In this document: positions 54,818 to 64,000 of the stretch, piece by piece
Layout: each line of letters starts with the position of its first letter
Numbering within the stretch: the first letter of the stretch is position 1
Assembly (NCBI RefSeq): GCF_003201565.1
Contig: NZ_QJJP01000003.1
Span: 102,418-166,417 of the forward strand
Reading direction: 5' to 3'
From: Nitrosomonas sp. Nm84
GTDB taxonomy: Bacteria; Pseudomonadota; Gammaproteobacteria; Burkholderiales; Nitrosomonadaceae
DNA length: 64,000 bases
Program-made: the position numbers and the translations under genes
Notes under the pieces: model-generated
Told to the model about the DNA's origin: nothing
Seen by the model: the letters and a program-made list of their open reading frames with translations, nothing else
Database searches by the model: none

Positions 54818-57400
54818 ATGAAACGAATGTTATTTAACGCGACACAACCCGAAGAATTACGAGTCGCTATAGTCAACGGTCAAACATTGGTTGATCTCGA
54901 CATAGAATCTATCAGCAAAGAACAACGTAAAAGCAATATTTATAAAGCTGTTATCACACGTATAGAACCTAGTCTGGAAGCTGCATTTATAGATTATGGT
55001 TGTGAGCGCCACGGCTTCTTACCATTTAAAGAAATATCCGCATCATGCTTTGGTGAAAATGCCAACTCCACAAACAGCCGTATTCAAGACCTGATCCAAG
55101 AAGGTCAAGAACTCATCGTTCAAGTTGATAAGGATGAACGTGGCAATAAAGGCGCCGCACTTACAACTTATATTTCACTCGCAGGTCGATATTTGGTTTT
55201 AATACACAATAATCCCAATAGCGGTGGTGTATCACGTCGCATAACCGGCGAAGAGCGCAACGACCTGCGCGAAGTCATTGCAAAACTTGAAGTTCCTGAA
55301 GGCATGAGCATTATCGCCAGAACCGCGGGAATTGGTCGCAGTGCAGAAGAATTGCAGTGGGATTTGAATTATTTGACACAGCTATGGTATGCCATTGAAG
55401 AAGCTGCCAATAATCAGGATGGGGTTTTCTTAATCTATCAAGAGAGTAGCTTAGTTATTCGCGCCATTCGCGATTACTTTAACCAAGAAATTGGTGAAAT
55501 CCTGATCGATAGCCGTGACATCTATGAGCAAGCCAGCCAGTTTATGGCCCATGTCATGCCTGCAAATGTGGATCGCCTCAAGTTCTATCATGATGATGTG
55601 CCGTTATTTTCACGCTTTCAGATCGAACATCAGATAGAAACTGCTTATTCAAGGCAAGTTTCGCTACCATCAGGTGGCGCAATTGTTATTGATCATACAG
55701 AAGCGTTAGTATCCGTTGATGTCAACTCAGCACGCGCCATCCGGGGATTGGATATTGAACACACCGCACTGAATACCAATCTTGAAGCGGCGGATGAAAT
55801 CGCGCGTCAATTGAGGTTACGTGACTTAGGCGGACTCATTGTCATTGATTTTATCGACATGGATGTACAGCGTAATCAACGTGAAGTCGAAGCCAGATTA
55901 CACGAGGCATTACGTCAGGATCGCGCGCGCATTCAGGTAGGAAAAATTTCGCGCTTTGGCCTGCTTGAATTATCGCGTCAACGATTGCGCCCTTCGCTGG
56001 GTGAAAGTAACTATATCTCATGTACGCGCTGCAGCGGCACAGGATTTATTCGAGGAACCGATTCTTCGGCACTGCACGTATTAAGAATCGTCCAAGAAGA
56101 GGCAATGAAAGAAAACACCAGTGCATTGCATGTTCAGCTTCCAGTCGACGTAGCGACCTACCTGCTCAATGAGAAACGCGCGGAAATCTATGATATTGAA
56201 GTACGGCAAAGAATAAATATCATTCTTATACCTAATATTCACATAGAAACGCCAAATTACAGCATCACGCGCCTACGTCATGAAGATATAAGACCCAATG
56301 AATCAGTAGCCAGCTATAAAATGGTTGAGAGAAATACTGAAGAAAATAATTTAGTATTTACCGAACAAAAAGCCAAGCCTGTGCGCCCTCAAGCTGCGGT
56401 CCAAGGTATAACACCCGCTCAACCGGCACCTAATCGAGAGGATAAATTACGCGACACATCTTTATTGGATAAGTTTTTTAGTTGGTTTAAACCTGCCAGC
56501 ACAGAAGAAACAAAAACCGACACGGAAGCCAAACAACTCAGCGACAAATCCAAGGCATCGCAGGATCGCGGGCGTACACGCAGCCGTCGCGGACGCAATA
56601 GAAATGAGCGCCCTAAAGATACTTCAGCTAGTAAGCAAACTAAACAAAACAATTCCGCCGATACAATTATCAGCGCCAATGTTCACAATAATGCTGCTTC
56701 TGAACAGTCTTCTCACCCAGTGGGCGCTACAGAGCAGATAAGCACAGCAAGAAAATCTGTACAACGACTTGACTCGAGTCGACAGGACACAGCATTGACA
56801 GAAGATTTGCCAGTAATAGAAAAAGACGATCCGACTTCTCAAAGCAGTTTATCAAGACCGGATGGGCAAAGGCGTGTACGTAGACATCGTGGTGGTAATA
56901 AAAACAGAGAACAATCCACCCGCGATAAAAGCGCTACTGAAAGTCAGGATGTAGAATTTAAGCACGCATCAAGCAGTACTGCTGACCGTGACAATGATTC
57001 GCTAAGTTCTCTACCAAGCACAGAAAAACTGCTATCGAATAGCGCCACAAGAAATGATACGATTTCTGAACAACCCATCGAACATAGCGATTCAACAGAA
57101 ATTACTACTAAAAAACATCAAAGTAAGAAAACCAGAACTGAAGCGCCACTTGTTGATCATCATTCGGATACCGCTGACCAGCCGATCGCTATTGCCCCTA
57201 CACCGTCAATACCTAAGCCCAGTCTTATTCAAGAGCCTCCTGATCTGCAGAAAAGCGGGCTCGTGATGATAGAAACGCCACCTGAAAAGGTTGAAGTGGC
57301 TACAGAAGATACCATCACCCCTAAGCGTCCCAGAAGAAAAGCCAAGGAAGCTGCTGCGACTGAAGCTGAACCTTTAATGCAAGTCGAAACACGCGAATAA
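54818..57400 (+). CDS. rne: Ribonuclease E
   Basis: 860 residues. The catalytic half (~1-500) begins [20 protein letters not shown], has the S1 domain (~35-120), the 5'-sensor ([18 protein letters not shown]), catalytic aspartates in [13 protein letters not shown] and [20 protein letters not shown], and the Zn-link CTRCSGTGF. The C-terminal ~360 residues are disordered, with arginine-rich patches ([29 protein letters not shown]) that would bind RNA and degradosome partners. It cuts single-stranded AU-rich RNA in mRNA decay and rRNA processing. Shorter than the E. coli protein (1061) through its tail. Confidence 0.94.
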   Translation: MKRMLFNATQPEELRVAIVNGQTLVDLDIESISKEQRKSNIYKAVITRIEPSLEAAFIDYGCERHGFLPFKEISASCFGENANSTNSRIQDLIQEGQELIVQVDKDERGNKGAALTTYISLAGRYLVLIHNNPNSGGVSRRITGEERNDLREVIAKLEVPEGMSIIARTAGIGRSAEELQWDLNYLTQLWYAIEEAANNQDGVFLIYQESSLVIRAIRDYFNQEIGEILIDSRDIYEQASQFMAHVMPANVDRLKFYHDDVPLFSRFQIEHQIETAYSRQVSLPSGGAIVIDHTEALVSVDVNSARAIRGLDIEHTALNTNLEAADEIARQLRLRDLGGLIVIDFIDMDVQRNQREVEARLHEALRQDRARIQVGKISRFGLLELSRQRLRPSLGESNYISCTRCSGTGFIRGTDSSALHVLRIVQEEAMKENTSALHVQLPVDVATYLLNEKRAEIYDIEVRQRINIILIPNIHIETPNYSITRLRHEDIRPNESVASYKMVERNTEENNLVFTEQKAKPVRPQAAVQGITPAQPAPNREDKLRDTSLLDKFFSWFKPASTEETKTDTEAKQLSDKSKASQDRGRTRSRRGRNRNERPKDTSASKQTKQNNSADTIISANVHNNAASEQSSHPVGATEQISTARKSVQRLDSSRQDTALTEDLPVIEKDDPTSQSSLSRPDGQRRVRRHRGGNKNREQSTRDKSATESQDVEFKHASSSTADRDNDSLSSLPSTEKLLSNSATRNDTISEQPIEHSDSTEITTKKHQSKKTRTEAPLVDHHSDTADQPIAIAPTPSIPKPSLIQEPPDLQKSGLVMIETPPEKVEVATEDTITPKRPRRKAKEAAATEAEPLMQVETRE

Positions 57401-57437
57401 TCTGCTCGCAACACTGCCGCGGAGTACACGATATAAT

Positions 57438-57464
57438 CAGGCGCATGTCATCTCAATGTGCCTG
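57438..57464. terminator. Hairpin between convergent rne and polA
   Basis: CAGGCGCAT / ATGTGCCTG, a 9-bp stem with one G-U pair and a 9-nt loop; it overlaps the polA stop codon. It may end transcription from both sides, although no long T tract follows. Confidence 0.4.
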
Positions 57465-60179
57465 CTCCCAATTATCTCCGACACCGACCTGTATCAATAG
57501 TGGCACATCCAACTGCATTACCTGACTCATATAGTTAGGTAATGCATTCTTAATTAACGTAATTTCATCATCAGGTACCTCCAGCACCAGCTCATCGTGA
57601 ACCTGCATGATCAACTTACTGTGCAATTGCTCCTTGTGTAGCCAATTACGTACGGCGATCATCGCCAGCTTGATAATATCCGCTGCTGTTCCCTGCATCG
57701 GCGCATTGATGGCAGCCCGCTCCGCGCCTTGTCGGCGATTTCCATTGGCATTATTGATCTCAGGCAACCATAATCTGCGTCCCAGAACGGTTTCAACATA
57801 CCCCAGTTGCTTGGCTTTTTCCCGGGTTTGCTGCATATATTTTTCTACCCCCGGATAACGCGCAAAATACCGTTCCATATAAGCGCGGGCAGCACTGCGC
57901 TCAATACCTAATTGTGCCGCCAGGCCAAATTCCGACATACCGTAAATCAAGCCAAAATTAATCACTTTTGCGTAGCGGCGCTGTTCTTGGTCCACTTGAT
58001 CCAGCGGAATTCCAAACACTTCCGCAGCAGTCGCCCGATGGATATCCTCACCGGCCGCGAAAGCTTTCAGAAGACCGTCATCTTGGGAAATATGCGCCAT
58101 GATTCGTAACTCAATTTGCGAATAGTCAGCTGAAATAATCCTGTAACCAGGCTGCGCAATAAAAGCTTCCCGGATTCTCCGTCCTTCACTGGTACGCACC
58201 GGAATATTTTGCAAATTAGGATCCGAGCTGGCTAAACGTCCTGTTACCGCCACTGCTTGCGCATAGTTGGTATGTACACGTCCAGTATTGCGGTCCATCA
58301 TTAATGGCAATTTGTCGGTATACGTCGACTTCAGTTTGGCGAGGCTACGATAATCAAGCAATAACTTGGGTAATGGATAATCTAACGACAATTGCTGCAA
58401 TACATCTTCATCGGTAGAAGGAACACCGGTCGGTGTTTTCTTGATGATAGGCAATTTGAGCCGGTTAAACAGGATTTCCTGTATCTGTTTGGGCGAATTC
58501 AGATTGAATGGTTGTTCTGCGATGACATAAGCCTGTTGCTCCAGTACGTGCAATTTCTCACCCAATTCATGGCTCTGCTTCTGCAACAGCTTGTAGTCCA
58601 GCAACACGCCGTTGCGCTCAATTTCAAATAACACATCCAGAGTCGGCATTTCTATTTCGCGGTAGATATAATGCAGTCGCTCATCACTCTGGATACTGGG
58701 ATACAAGGCCTGATGCAATTGTAATGTGATGTCCGCATCCTCCGCGGCATAACGGGTCGCGGTATCAATCGCCACTTCGTCAAAACCGATGCGGTTAACG
58801 CCTTTCCCCGTGACCTCATCATAGCTGATTGTTTTAATATCCAGATGGCGCAGCGCCATACTATCCATATTGTGCGGGCGATGGGATTCCAGCACGTAAG
58901 ATTGAAGCAGCGTATCATGCACAATGCCATTCAATTGAATCCCATGATTGGCAAATACATGCTTATCGTATTTTAAATTCTGCCCCAGTTTAGGTTTCGT
59001 CGCATCTTCCAGCCATGGCTTAAGTTTGCTTAATACCATTTCCAACGGAAGTTGCTGCGGCACGCCGGCATAACTGTGCATCAACGGAAGATATACTGCA
59101 TGCTGGCTTTCAATGCACAATGAAATGCCCACCAGTTTTGCCTGCATCGGATTTAGGCTGGTTGTTTCAGTATCGACTGATACCAGTTGCGCCGCATCCA
59201 GTCGGACTAACCAATCATTCAGTTCGGCTTCTGTAAGGATCGTCTGGTAAGTACCTGCATGGGTGTTTTCGTTATTCGCCGACGTCGTTTGACTGTCGCT
59301 CGAGATCATTACTGCGGATTGATCTGTGGTTATCTGCTGGCGCAATTCACGCAACGATGTTTTCATATCGAGCTGTTCGTACAACCGGATAAGTTGCTCG
59401 GTATCCTGAGGCTGATGCTCAAGATCGGTTATTTTAACCGGCAGATTCACATCACATTTAATCGTGATCAACTGACGCGCTGTATCAAACCAATCTAACG
59501 CTGCGCGCAAATGCTCACCCACAGTTCCTTTAATCTCATCGGCATGCGCAATAATATTATCCAGTGATCCGTACTGTGTAAGCCATTTGACGGCAGTCTT
59601 AGGCCCCACTTTCTGTACACCCGGAACATTGTCGGCCGTATCACCAACCAGCATCAGGTAATCCAGCATACGAACCGGCGGCACGCCAAACTTGGCAAGT
59701 ACATTGGCTTCGTCCAGCATTTCATTGCTCATGGTATTTACCAGCGCAATATTTGCGTTTACCAATTGCGCAATATCTTTGTCGCCAGTTGAAATGATGC
59801 AGCGCATACCCGCTTTGGCTGCTTGTTGCGCCAAGGTACCAATGACATCGTCTGCTTCCACGCCGTCAATAATCAACATCGGCCAGCCCATTGCGCGAAT
59901 ACAAGCGTGCAAAGGCTCAATCTGCACAGCCAGATCATGCGGCATGGCAGGCCTGTGCGCTTTATATTCAGGATATAGCACATCGCGGAAAGTTTTACCT
60001 TTTGCATCAAACACACACGCGCTATAATCAGCGTGGTAATCCTTGTGCAAACGTCGTAGCATATTGAGTACGCCATGAATTGCACCCGTCGGTTCGTTGT
60101 TACGATTACGTAAATCGGGCAATGCATGAAAAGCGCGATATAAATAGGACGAACCATCAACCAACAACAATGTTTTCAT
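57453..60179 (-). CDS. polA: DNA polymerase I
   Basis: 908 residues. The 5'-nuclease domain (~1-290) has LVDGSSYLYRAFHALP and the helix-hairpin-helix VGPKTAVKWLTQYG. The 3'-5' exonuclease domain has the DxE pair in SVDTETTSLNP and the later YAAEDADITLQL, so proofreading looks active. The polymerase has motif A DYSQIELRIMAHISQD, motif B RYAKVINFGLIYGMS and motif C QVHDELVLEVP. It fills gaps in repair and removes primers. TAGGAA lies upstream of the ATG. Only 15 bp separate its start from the divergent LOG gene. Confidence 0.96.
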   Translation of the reverse strand: MKTLLLVDGSSYLYRAFHALPDLRNRNNEPTGAIHGVLNMLRRLHKDYHADYSACVFDAKGKTFRDVLYPEYKAHRPAMPHDLAVQIEPLHACIRAMGWPMLIIDGVEADDVIGTLAQQAAKAGMRCIISTGDKDIAQLVNANIALVNTMSNEMLDEANVLAKFGVPPVRMLDYLMLVGDTADNVPGVQKVGPKTAVKWLTQYGSLDNIIAHADEIKGTVGEHLRAALDWFDTARQLITIKCDVNLPVKITDLEHQPQDTEQLIRLYEQLDMKTSLRELRQQITTDQSAVMISSDSQTTSANNENTHAGTYQTILTEAELNDWLVRLDAAQLVSVDTETTSLNPMQAKLVGISLCIESQHAVYLPLMHSYAGVPQQLPLEMVLSKLKPWLEDATKPKLGQNLKYDKHVFANHGIQLNGIVHDTLLQSYVLESHRPHNMDSMALRHLDIKTISYDEVTGKGVNRIGFDEVAIDTATRYAAEDADITLQLHQALYPSIQSDERLHYIYREIEMPTLDVLFEIERNGVLLDYKLLQKQSHELGEKLHVLEQQAYVIAEQPFNLNSPKQIQEILFNRLKLPIIKKTPTGVPSTDEDVLQQLSLDYPLPKLLLDYRSLAKLKSTYTDKLPLMMDRNTGRVHTNYAQAVAVTGRLASSDPNLQNIPVRTSEGRRIREAFIAQPGYRIISADYSQIELRIMAHISQDDGLLKAFAAGEDIHRATAAEVFGIPLDQVDQEQRRYAKVINFGLIYGMSEFGLAAQLGIERSAARAYMERYFARYPGVEKYMQQTREKAKQLGYVETVLGRRLWLPEINNANGNRRQGAERAAINAPMQGTAADIIKLAMIAVRNWLHKEQLHSKLIMQVHDELVLEVPDDEITLIKNALPNYMSQVMQLDVPLLIQVGVGDNWEQAH

Positions 60180-60194
60180 TTATAAGATATTCCT

Positions 60195-60914
60195 ATGAGT
60201 CTACAAGATAAACCAGCCACTCACTTATCTGTAGATAAATCCTGGTCAGCAAAAGAGTCATGGCGCTTATTCAGAATTATGGCAGAGTTTGTCGAAGGAA
60301 CGGAGCGTCTTGATGCTATTCAACCCGCCGTAAGTATTTTTGGCAGTGCGCGCACTACGCCCGATAGTCCGTACTATCAGTTAGCCGAGCAAATTGCCAA
60401 GCAACTCTCTGATGCCGGATTCGCGGTCATTTCCGGTGGTGGTCCCGGCATCATGGAAGCTGCCAATAAAGGCGCCTACTTCGGCAAATCACCCAGTATC
60501 GGTCTAAATATTCAACTACCTCACGAGCAGCATCGTAACGCTTATCAAGACATCAGTCAGACGTTCAGGCATTTCTTTGCACGTAAATACATGTTTGTTA
60601 AATTTGCTACTGCTTACGTGGTATTACCAGGTGGTTTCGGCACATTGGACGAACTGATGGAAGCGCTGACATTGGTACAAACCGGAAAAACTCGCAAAAT
60701 GCCCATCATTCTGGTCTACTCGCAATTTTGGCAGGGATTACTCGACTGGTTTCAGCAGATGCTGATTTCCGAAGGTTGCATCTCACAGGCAGACATGAGC
60801 CTCATTCAAGTCATTGATGAACCCGATCAAGTAGTCAATGCAATTTTTCAATATTATGAAACCAGTGGATTTGAACCCACTGTCGCTGAAAAAGAAGTTC
60901 AGCTCAATCTTTAA
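60195..60914 (+). CDS. LOG-family (TIGR00730) Rossmann-fold protein
   Basis: 239 residues with the LOG motifs SGGGPGIMEAANKGAYFGKS and PGGFGTLDELMEALTLVQ. Related proteins are cytokinin-activating phosphoribohydrolases or nucleotide 5'-monophosphate nucleosidases (PpnN-like). The start is 15 bp from the divergent polA start, so the promoters must overlap or lie inside the neighbouring genes. It is followed closely by DUF2782, as in other betaproteobacteria. Confidence 0.88.
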   Translation: MSLQDKPATHLSVDKSWSAKESWRLFRIMAEFVEGTERLDAIQPAVSIFGSARTTPDSPYYQLAEQIAKQLSDAGFAVISGGGPGIMEAANKGAYFGKSPSIGLNIQLPHEQHRNAYQDISQTFRHFFARKYMFVKFATAYVVLPGGFGTLDELMEALTLVQTGKTRKMPIILVYSQFWQGLLDWFQQMLISEGCISQADMSLIQVIDEPDQVVNAIFQYYETSGFEPTVAEKEVQLNL

Positions 60915-60971
60915 CCGTCATCTATGATTTTAGGTAGAATACAAAATAATCCTGACTCACCGGGAATCGAC

Positions 60972-61364
60972 ATGTACCAACTTATTCTTATATTGTTCCT
61001 CAGCGCTGTGATCCCTGCTATGGCGCAATCCGATCCTCCCAAGCAGTCGAAAAAGTCTTCGCGGCCGGATAATTTGATACCGTTACCCGAAATACCTGAG
61101 TTACCACCGGATCCGGATCAGCCGCCGATTCCGCCGGATATTCAACCCGACCCTGAGCTGGAAACACAAGTCACCATCATAAAACGTGGAGAAGACACGA
61201 TTGAAGAACACCGCATCGACGGCGAATTAATCATGATTAAAGTTATTCCACGTATTGGCCCACCCTACTATCTGAAAAAAAATACCGTTGGAAGCAATCC
61301 TGTACACACGGACGAAGCTGGTATCAATGTCAGTCCACCGATGTGGCAGTTTTTGAAATTCTAA
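60972..61364 (+). CDS. DUF2782 periplasmic protein
   Basis: 130 residues from the ATG at 60972, which begins a signal peptide (MYQLILILFLSAVIPAMAQS). A strongly proline-rich stretch follows (PLPEIPELPPDPDQPPIPPD). The C-terminal ~70 residues are the DUF2782 domain (VTIIKRGEDTIEEHRIDGEL, MIKVIPRIGPPYYL). A longer frame from 60924 lacks the signal at its start. The function is unknown; the gene regularly sits between polA and thrB in this group. Confidence 0.8.
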   Translation: MYQLILILFLSAVIPAMAQSDPPKQSKKSSRPDNLIPLPEIPELPPDPDQPPIPPDIQPDPELETQVTIIKRGEDTIEEHRIDGELIMIKVIPRIGPPYYLKKNTVGSNPVHTDEAGINVSPPMWQFLKF

Positions 61365-61444
61365 TGTCAATAAAGCGCGCAACAACACACGGCATAATGA
61401 AATTTCTCTGTTTCCATTTTTACGCTTTCTTATCCTGCTAATAC

Positions 61445-62395
61445 ATGTCTGTTTTCACACCCGTTACCGATAGCCAGCTCGCAACTTGGTTAACAGATTA
61501 CGCACTGGGCCAATTGATCAATTTACAGGGCATCTCCTCTGGTATTGAAAATACCAATTATTTTGTCACGACGACGCAAGGCAAGTTTGTATTGACGTTA
61601 TTTGAAAAATTGACCAACCGTGAATTGCCTTATTATCTGAATCTGATGGCGCATCTATCGCGGCATGGTATTCCTTGCCCTGCGCCGATTCCCAGGGTCG
61701 ATCATACATTACTGGGCACACTGAACAATAAGCCGGCCACGATTGTTACTTGTTTACCCGGACAATCAGTCACACACCCAACCGTAACACAATGCACAGA
61801 AGTCGGCACAATATTGGCCAAAATGCACCTAGCAGGAAGCTCTTATCACGCCACAATGGATAATCCGCGCGGCTTAACATGGTGGCAGGCCAAAGCCCCC
61901 GAAATCATCCCTTTCTTGTCAGCCGATGAAAAATCGCTACTGACCGCCGAATTGAATTTTCAGGCATCGCGACAATCCATTGTGCTACCTCATGGTGTTA
62001 TCCATGCCGACTTATTCCGCGACAATGTCTTGCTCACAGACGACACAATCGGTGGCATCATCGATTTTTATTTTGCCTGTAACGACACTTTCTTATACGA
62101 TCTGGCAATTACTGTGAATGATTGGTGTATGACTGAAGGCAAAATGTTGGATGAAACCTATACACTTGCACTGATCAAGGCGTATCATGCCGTTCGACCG
62201 TTATCTTCAATCGAACACGGCGCGTGGTCGGCCATGTTGCGTGCCGGCGCTTTACGTTTCTGGATTTCCCGATTATATGACTATCATTTGCCGCGCCCGG
62301 GAGAACTAACGCATGCCAAAGACCCAACGCATTTCAGAGAAGTATTAAAAAATCATGCTACAGACATAGCCAATATAGAGAAACTGTGGATTTGA
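61445..62395 (+). CDS. thrB: Homoserine kinase (APH-fold type)
   Basis: 316 residues of the aminoglycoside-phosphotransferase fold: [20 protein letters not shown] at the N-terminus, the Brenner-type catalytic loop [14 protein letters not shown] and metal site [12 protein letters not shown]. This is the ThrB form used by betaproteobacteria and many pseudomonads instead of the GHMP kinase of E. coli. It phosphorylates homoserine in threonine synthesis. It lies 80 bp after DUF2782. Confidence 0.93.
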   Translation: MSVFTPVTDSQLATWLTDYALGQLINLQGISSGIENTNYFVTTTQGKFVLTLFEKLTNRELPYYLNLMAHLSRHGIPCPAPIPRVDHTLLGTLNNKPATIVTCLPGQSVTHPTVTQCTEVGTILAKMHLAGSSYHATMDNPRGLTWWQAKAPEIIPFLSADEKSLLTAELNFQASRQSIVLPHGVIHADLFRDNVLLTDDTIGGIIDFYFACNDTFLYDLAITVNDWCMTEGKMLDETYTLALIKAYHAVRPLSSIEHGAWSAMLRAGALRFWISRLYDYHLPRPGELTHAKDPTHFREVLKNHATDIANIEKLWI

Positions 62396-62440
62396 ATCAT
62401 TATTAGAAGCTGTTCTGTCGATTTAACTGGAGAAATATTC

Positions 62441-63304
62441 ATGGAAATTCATCAAGTCAACGCCAAACAGGGATTGCAATGGATCCTAAGCGGCTTCTAC
62501 CTGTTCCGTAAAGCACCATTGGCTTGGATAATGGTTTGCTTCACACTGGTATTGATCGCCATGAGCATGTCGTTCATACCGTTACTTGGGAAATTTGTTT
62601 TTACTTTAATCTCTCCAGCATTCTTGGCCGGAATCATGCTGGGCTGCAAAGATATGGAACAAGGCAAGCCGCTTGAGATTGCGCATTTACTGGCTGCTTT
62701 CAGAACCAGTCCGGCACCACTCATTACGATTGGCGGTGTCTATCTGATCGGGCAAATTTTAATCATCGGACTGGTCATGTTGATCGGCGGCTCGCAGATG
62801 ACCGACATGTTATTATATGGAAAAAGAGTCGACGAAAGTGAACTGATGGGCGTAATGAGCAACATGCTGACATCCTCATTGATTGCACTGACACTCTCCA
62901 TCCCGTTGATGATGGCCTCCTGGTTTTCTCCCCTGTTGGTGATATTTCATAACGTTCCGCCGATCGTTGCCATGCAAAGAAGCTTTTTTGCCTGCTTGAG
63001 AAACTTCATCCCATTCCAAATCTATGGCATTACGCTTATCGTGTTAACAATCCTTTGCCTGATGCCCTATGGCATTGGTTTGATCGTTCTGATTCCCGTC
63101 ATGTTTGCCTCCATTTACGTCAGTTACAAAGATATTTTTCTAGCTGAGCGGCTTCAGTTCAAATACAACCAAGCTGATCAGGATTATCAAAAAGCCAACT
63201 GGAGTAATGGCGACGAAACATCTGCCCGGAGTGAAAACGAAACAAAACCGGATGCCATCACCACAGAAGACAAACCAAAAGATTCGAGCGAACGCGATAA
63301 ATGA
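62441..63304 (+). CDS. BPSS1780-family membrane protein
   Basis: 287 residues: N-terminal VNAKQGLQWILSGFYLFRKA, then about six membrane segments to ~residue 235, and a charged hydrophilic C-terminal tail. The pattern matches the BPSS1780/YciC-like family that follows thrB in betaproteobacteria. GGAG before the ATG. The last codons (ERDK and stop) run into a copy of the dispersed element, whose ATAAATGAGC sequence supplies the TGA, so the native C-terminus may have been replaced. Confidence 0.82.
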   Translation: MEIHQVNAKQGLQWILSGFYLFRKAPLAWIMVCFTLVLIAMSMSFIPLLGKFVFTLISPAFLAGIMLGCKDMEQGKPLEIAHLLAAFRTSPAPLITIGGVYLIGQILIIGLVMLIGGSQMTDMLLYGKRVDESELMGVMSNMLTSSLIALTLSIPLMMASWFSPLLVIFHNVPPIVAMQRSFFACLRNFIPFQIYGITLIVLTILCLMPYGIGLIVLIPVMFASIYVSYKDIFLAERLQFKYNQADQDYQKANWSNGDETSARSENETKPDAITTEDKPKDSSERDK

Positions 63305-63362
63305 GCATTTTGAGCCCGTTTTTAATACCGTAGCAGCAACGCAGATAGTTTCTCAACACCTG
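63296..63362 (-). repeat. MITE-like dispersed element, copy 9 (half)
   Basis: Left half of the element in reverse orientation: GAGCCCGTTTTTAATACCG, AGCAGCAACGCAGATAG and TTTCTCAACACCTG, followed by CTAG at 63363-63366. Read on the minus strand, that CTAG contains the uvrD stop codon. The other side supplies the stop of the BPSS1780-family gene. Confidence 0.7.
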
Positions 63363-64000
63363 CTAGACTGCGGTCAATTTTGCATATTCAAGCAACAACC
63401 ACTTCGTTCCAGCATCGTTAAAATTGACTTGTACACGCGCTTCGCTGCCACTGCCTTCATAATTGATGATGACGCCCGTACCAAACTTGGCATGCAGCAC
63501 AGTTTGTCCGATTCTCCACGCACCGCCGGCAGGTCTCTTCTGGCTATCGGTTGTGGTTCTTAGCGTAGCTGCTGCGGCTTGATTAGCGGTATTTGCATAG
63601 TAGGGATGCAGACTCATTCCAGGCGCCGATTGCAGCCATTTCAAACAGCTTTCCGGAATTTCATCTAGAAAACGTGATGCGATGTTATAGCGGGTTTGAC
63701 CATGCAGCATGCGGCTTTGCGCAAAGCTTACATATAACCGTCGGCGGGCGCGTGTCATGGCTACGTACATCAGGCGTCTTTCCTCCGCGATGCCGTTCGC
63801 TTCATTTAAGCTGTTCTCATGCGGAAAAAGACCTTCTTCCAATCCACTCAGAAATACGCTATGAAATTCCAGTCCTTTGGCCGCATGAACCGTCATCAGT
63901 TGCAGCGCATCCTGACCGTTGCCGGCTTGATGCTCACCGGCTTCCAGCGAAGCATGCGCAAGAAATTCCGCCAAACTGTCATTTTCTGCTTCATGTACAA
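63363..64000 (-). CDS. uvrD: DNA helicase II UvrD, C-terminal part
   Basis: The frame is open to the right window edge; 212 residues are seen. QLMTVHAAKGLEFHSVFLSG is helicase motif V, and RRLMYVAMTRARRRLYVS is motif VI. The tail ends in the UvrD/PcrA C-terminal Tudor-like module (VLHAKFGTGVIINYEGSGSE, RVQVNFNDAGTKWLLLEYAK) that binds RNA polymerase. It unwinds DNA in mismatch and excision repair. Its TAG stop is part of the CTAG site beside repeat copy 9. Confidence 0.93.
   Translation of the reverse strand, partial: VHEAENDSLAEFLAHASLEAGEHQAGNGQDALQLMTVHAAKGLEFHSVFLSGLEEGLFPHENSLNEANGIAEERRLMYVAMTRARRRLYVSFAQSRMLHGQTRYNIASRFLDEIPESCLKWLQSAPGMSLHPYYANTANQAAAATLRTTTDSQKRPAGGAWRIGQTVLHAKFGTGVIINYEGSGSEARVQVNFNDAGTKWLLLEYAKLTAV

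Overview
The window looks like the chromosome of a betaproteobacterium of the Nitrosomonas type. This is inferred from the gene families, the neighbourhoods (tesA/ybbAP; polA - LOG protein - DUF2782 - thrB - BPSS1780 - uvrD) and the moderate GC content. No ammonia-oxidation gene is present to prove it. Most genes are housekeeping or biosynthetic, broken up by short stretches of decayed mobile DNA and toxin-antitoxin relics.

Layout. 1-7.6 kb: the 3' part of a large RTX exoprotein, rluB, a YheT-type hydrolase, a surface protein with a bacterial Ig-like domain, and an OFA-type MFS transporter. 7.9-11 kb: a hemerythrin gene followed closely by an FmdE-like gene, then an SLC13-type permease with TrkA-C domains. 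11.2-18.3 kb: a complete Fe-S assembly operon, iscR-sufA-sufB-sufC-sufD-sufS-sufU-nfu, preceded by two tandem type 1 IscR boxes. 18.5-25 kb: an accessory stretch with a frameshifted DUF4062/NB-ARC/TPR STAND gene, a DCC thioredoxin-like protein, a kelch protein, IS256 and IS3 remnants, a small exported protein and an intact parDE module. 25-36.4 kb: an LsrG-like monooxygenase coupled to an Fe-alcohol dehydrogenase, DUF2130, a PRMT-like methyltransferase, TA relics, dnaE and acnA. 36.5-44.3 kb, all on the minus strand: porin, cysD, cysNC, a DHH phosphoesterase, galE and galU, which link sulfate activation and UDP-sugar supply. 44.3-48.1 kb: a gene-poor stretch with a small lipoprotein, a structured intergenic region, an orphan TAXI protein and an FNT channel fragment. 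48.2-64 kb: hemW, ybbP, ybbA, tesA, rluC, rne, polA, a LOG protein, DUF2782, thrB, a BPSS1780-family protein and the C-terminus of uvrD.

The most notable feature that is not a gene is a dispersed element of about 140 bp with inverted ends (CAGGCCGTTGAAAAAC). Nine full or partial copies occur in 64 kb. The complete copies are flanked by 4-bp duplications of the form YTAR (CTAA, CTAG, TTAA). Because YTAR contains the stop codons TAA and TAG, several copies sit directly on gene stop codons (acnA, uvrD, the Ig-like protein gene). This fits a non-autonomous MITE whose target preference places it at gene ends.

No tRNA, rRNA or CRISPR array was seen. All functional calls are read from motifs by eye; no database search was run.
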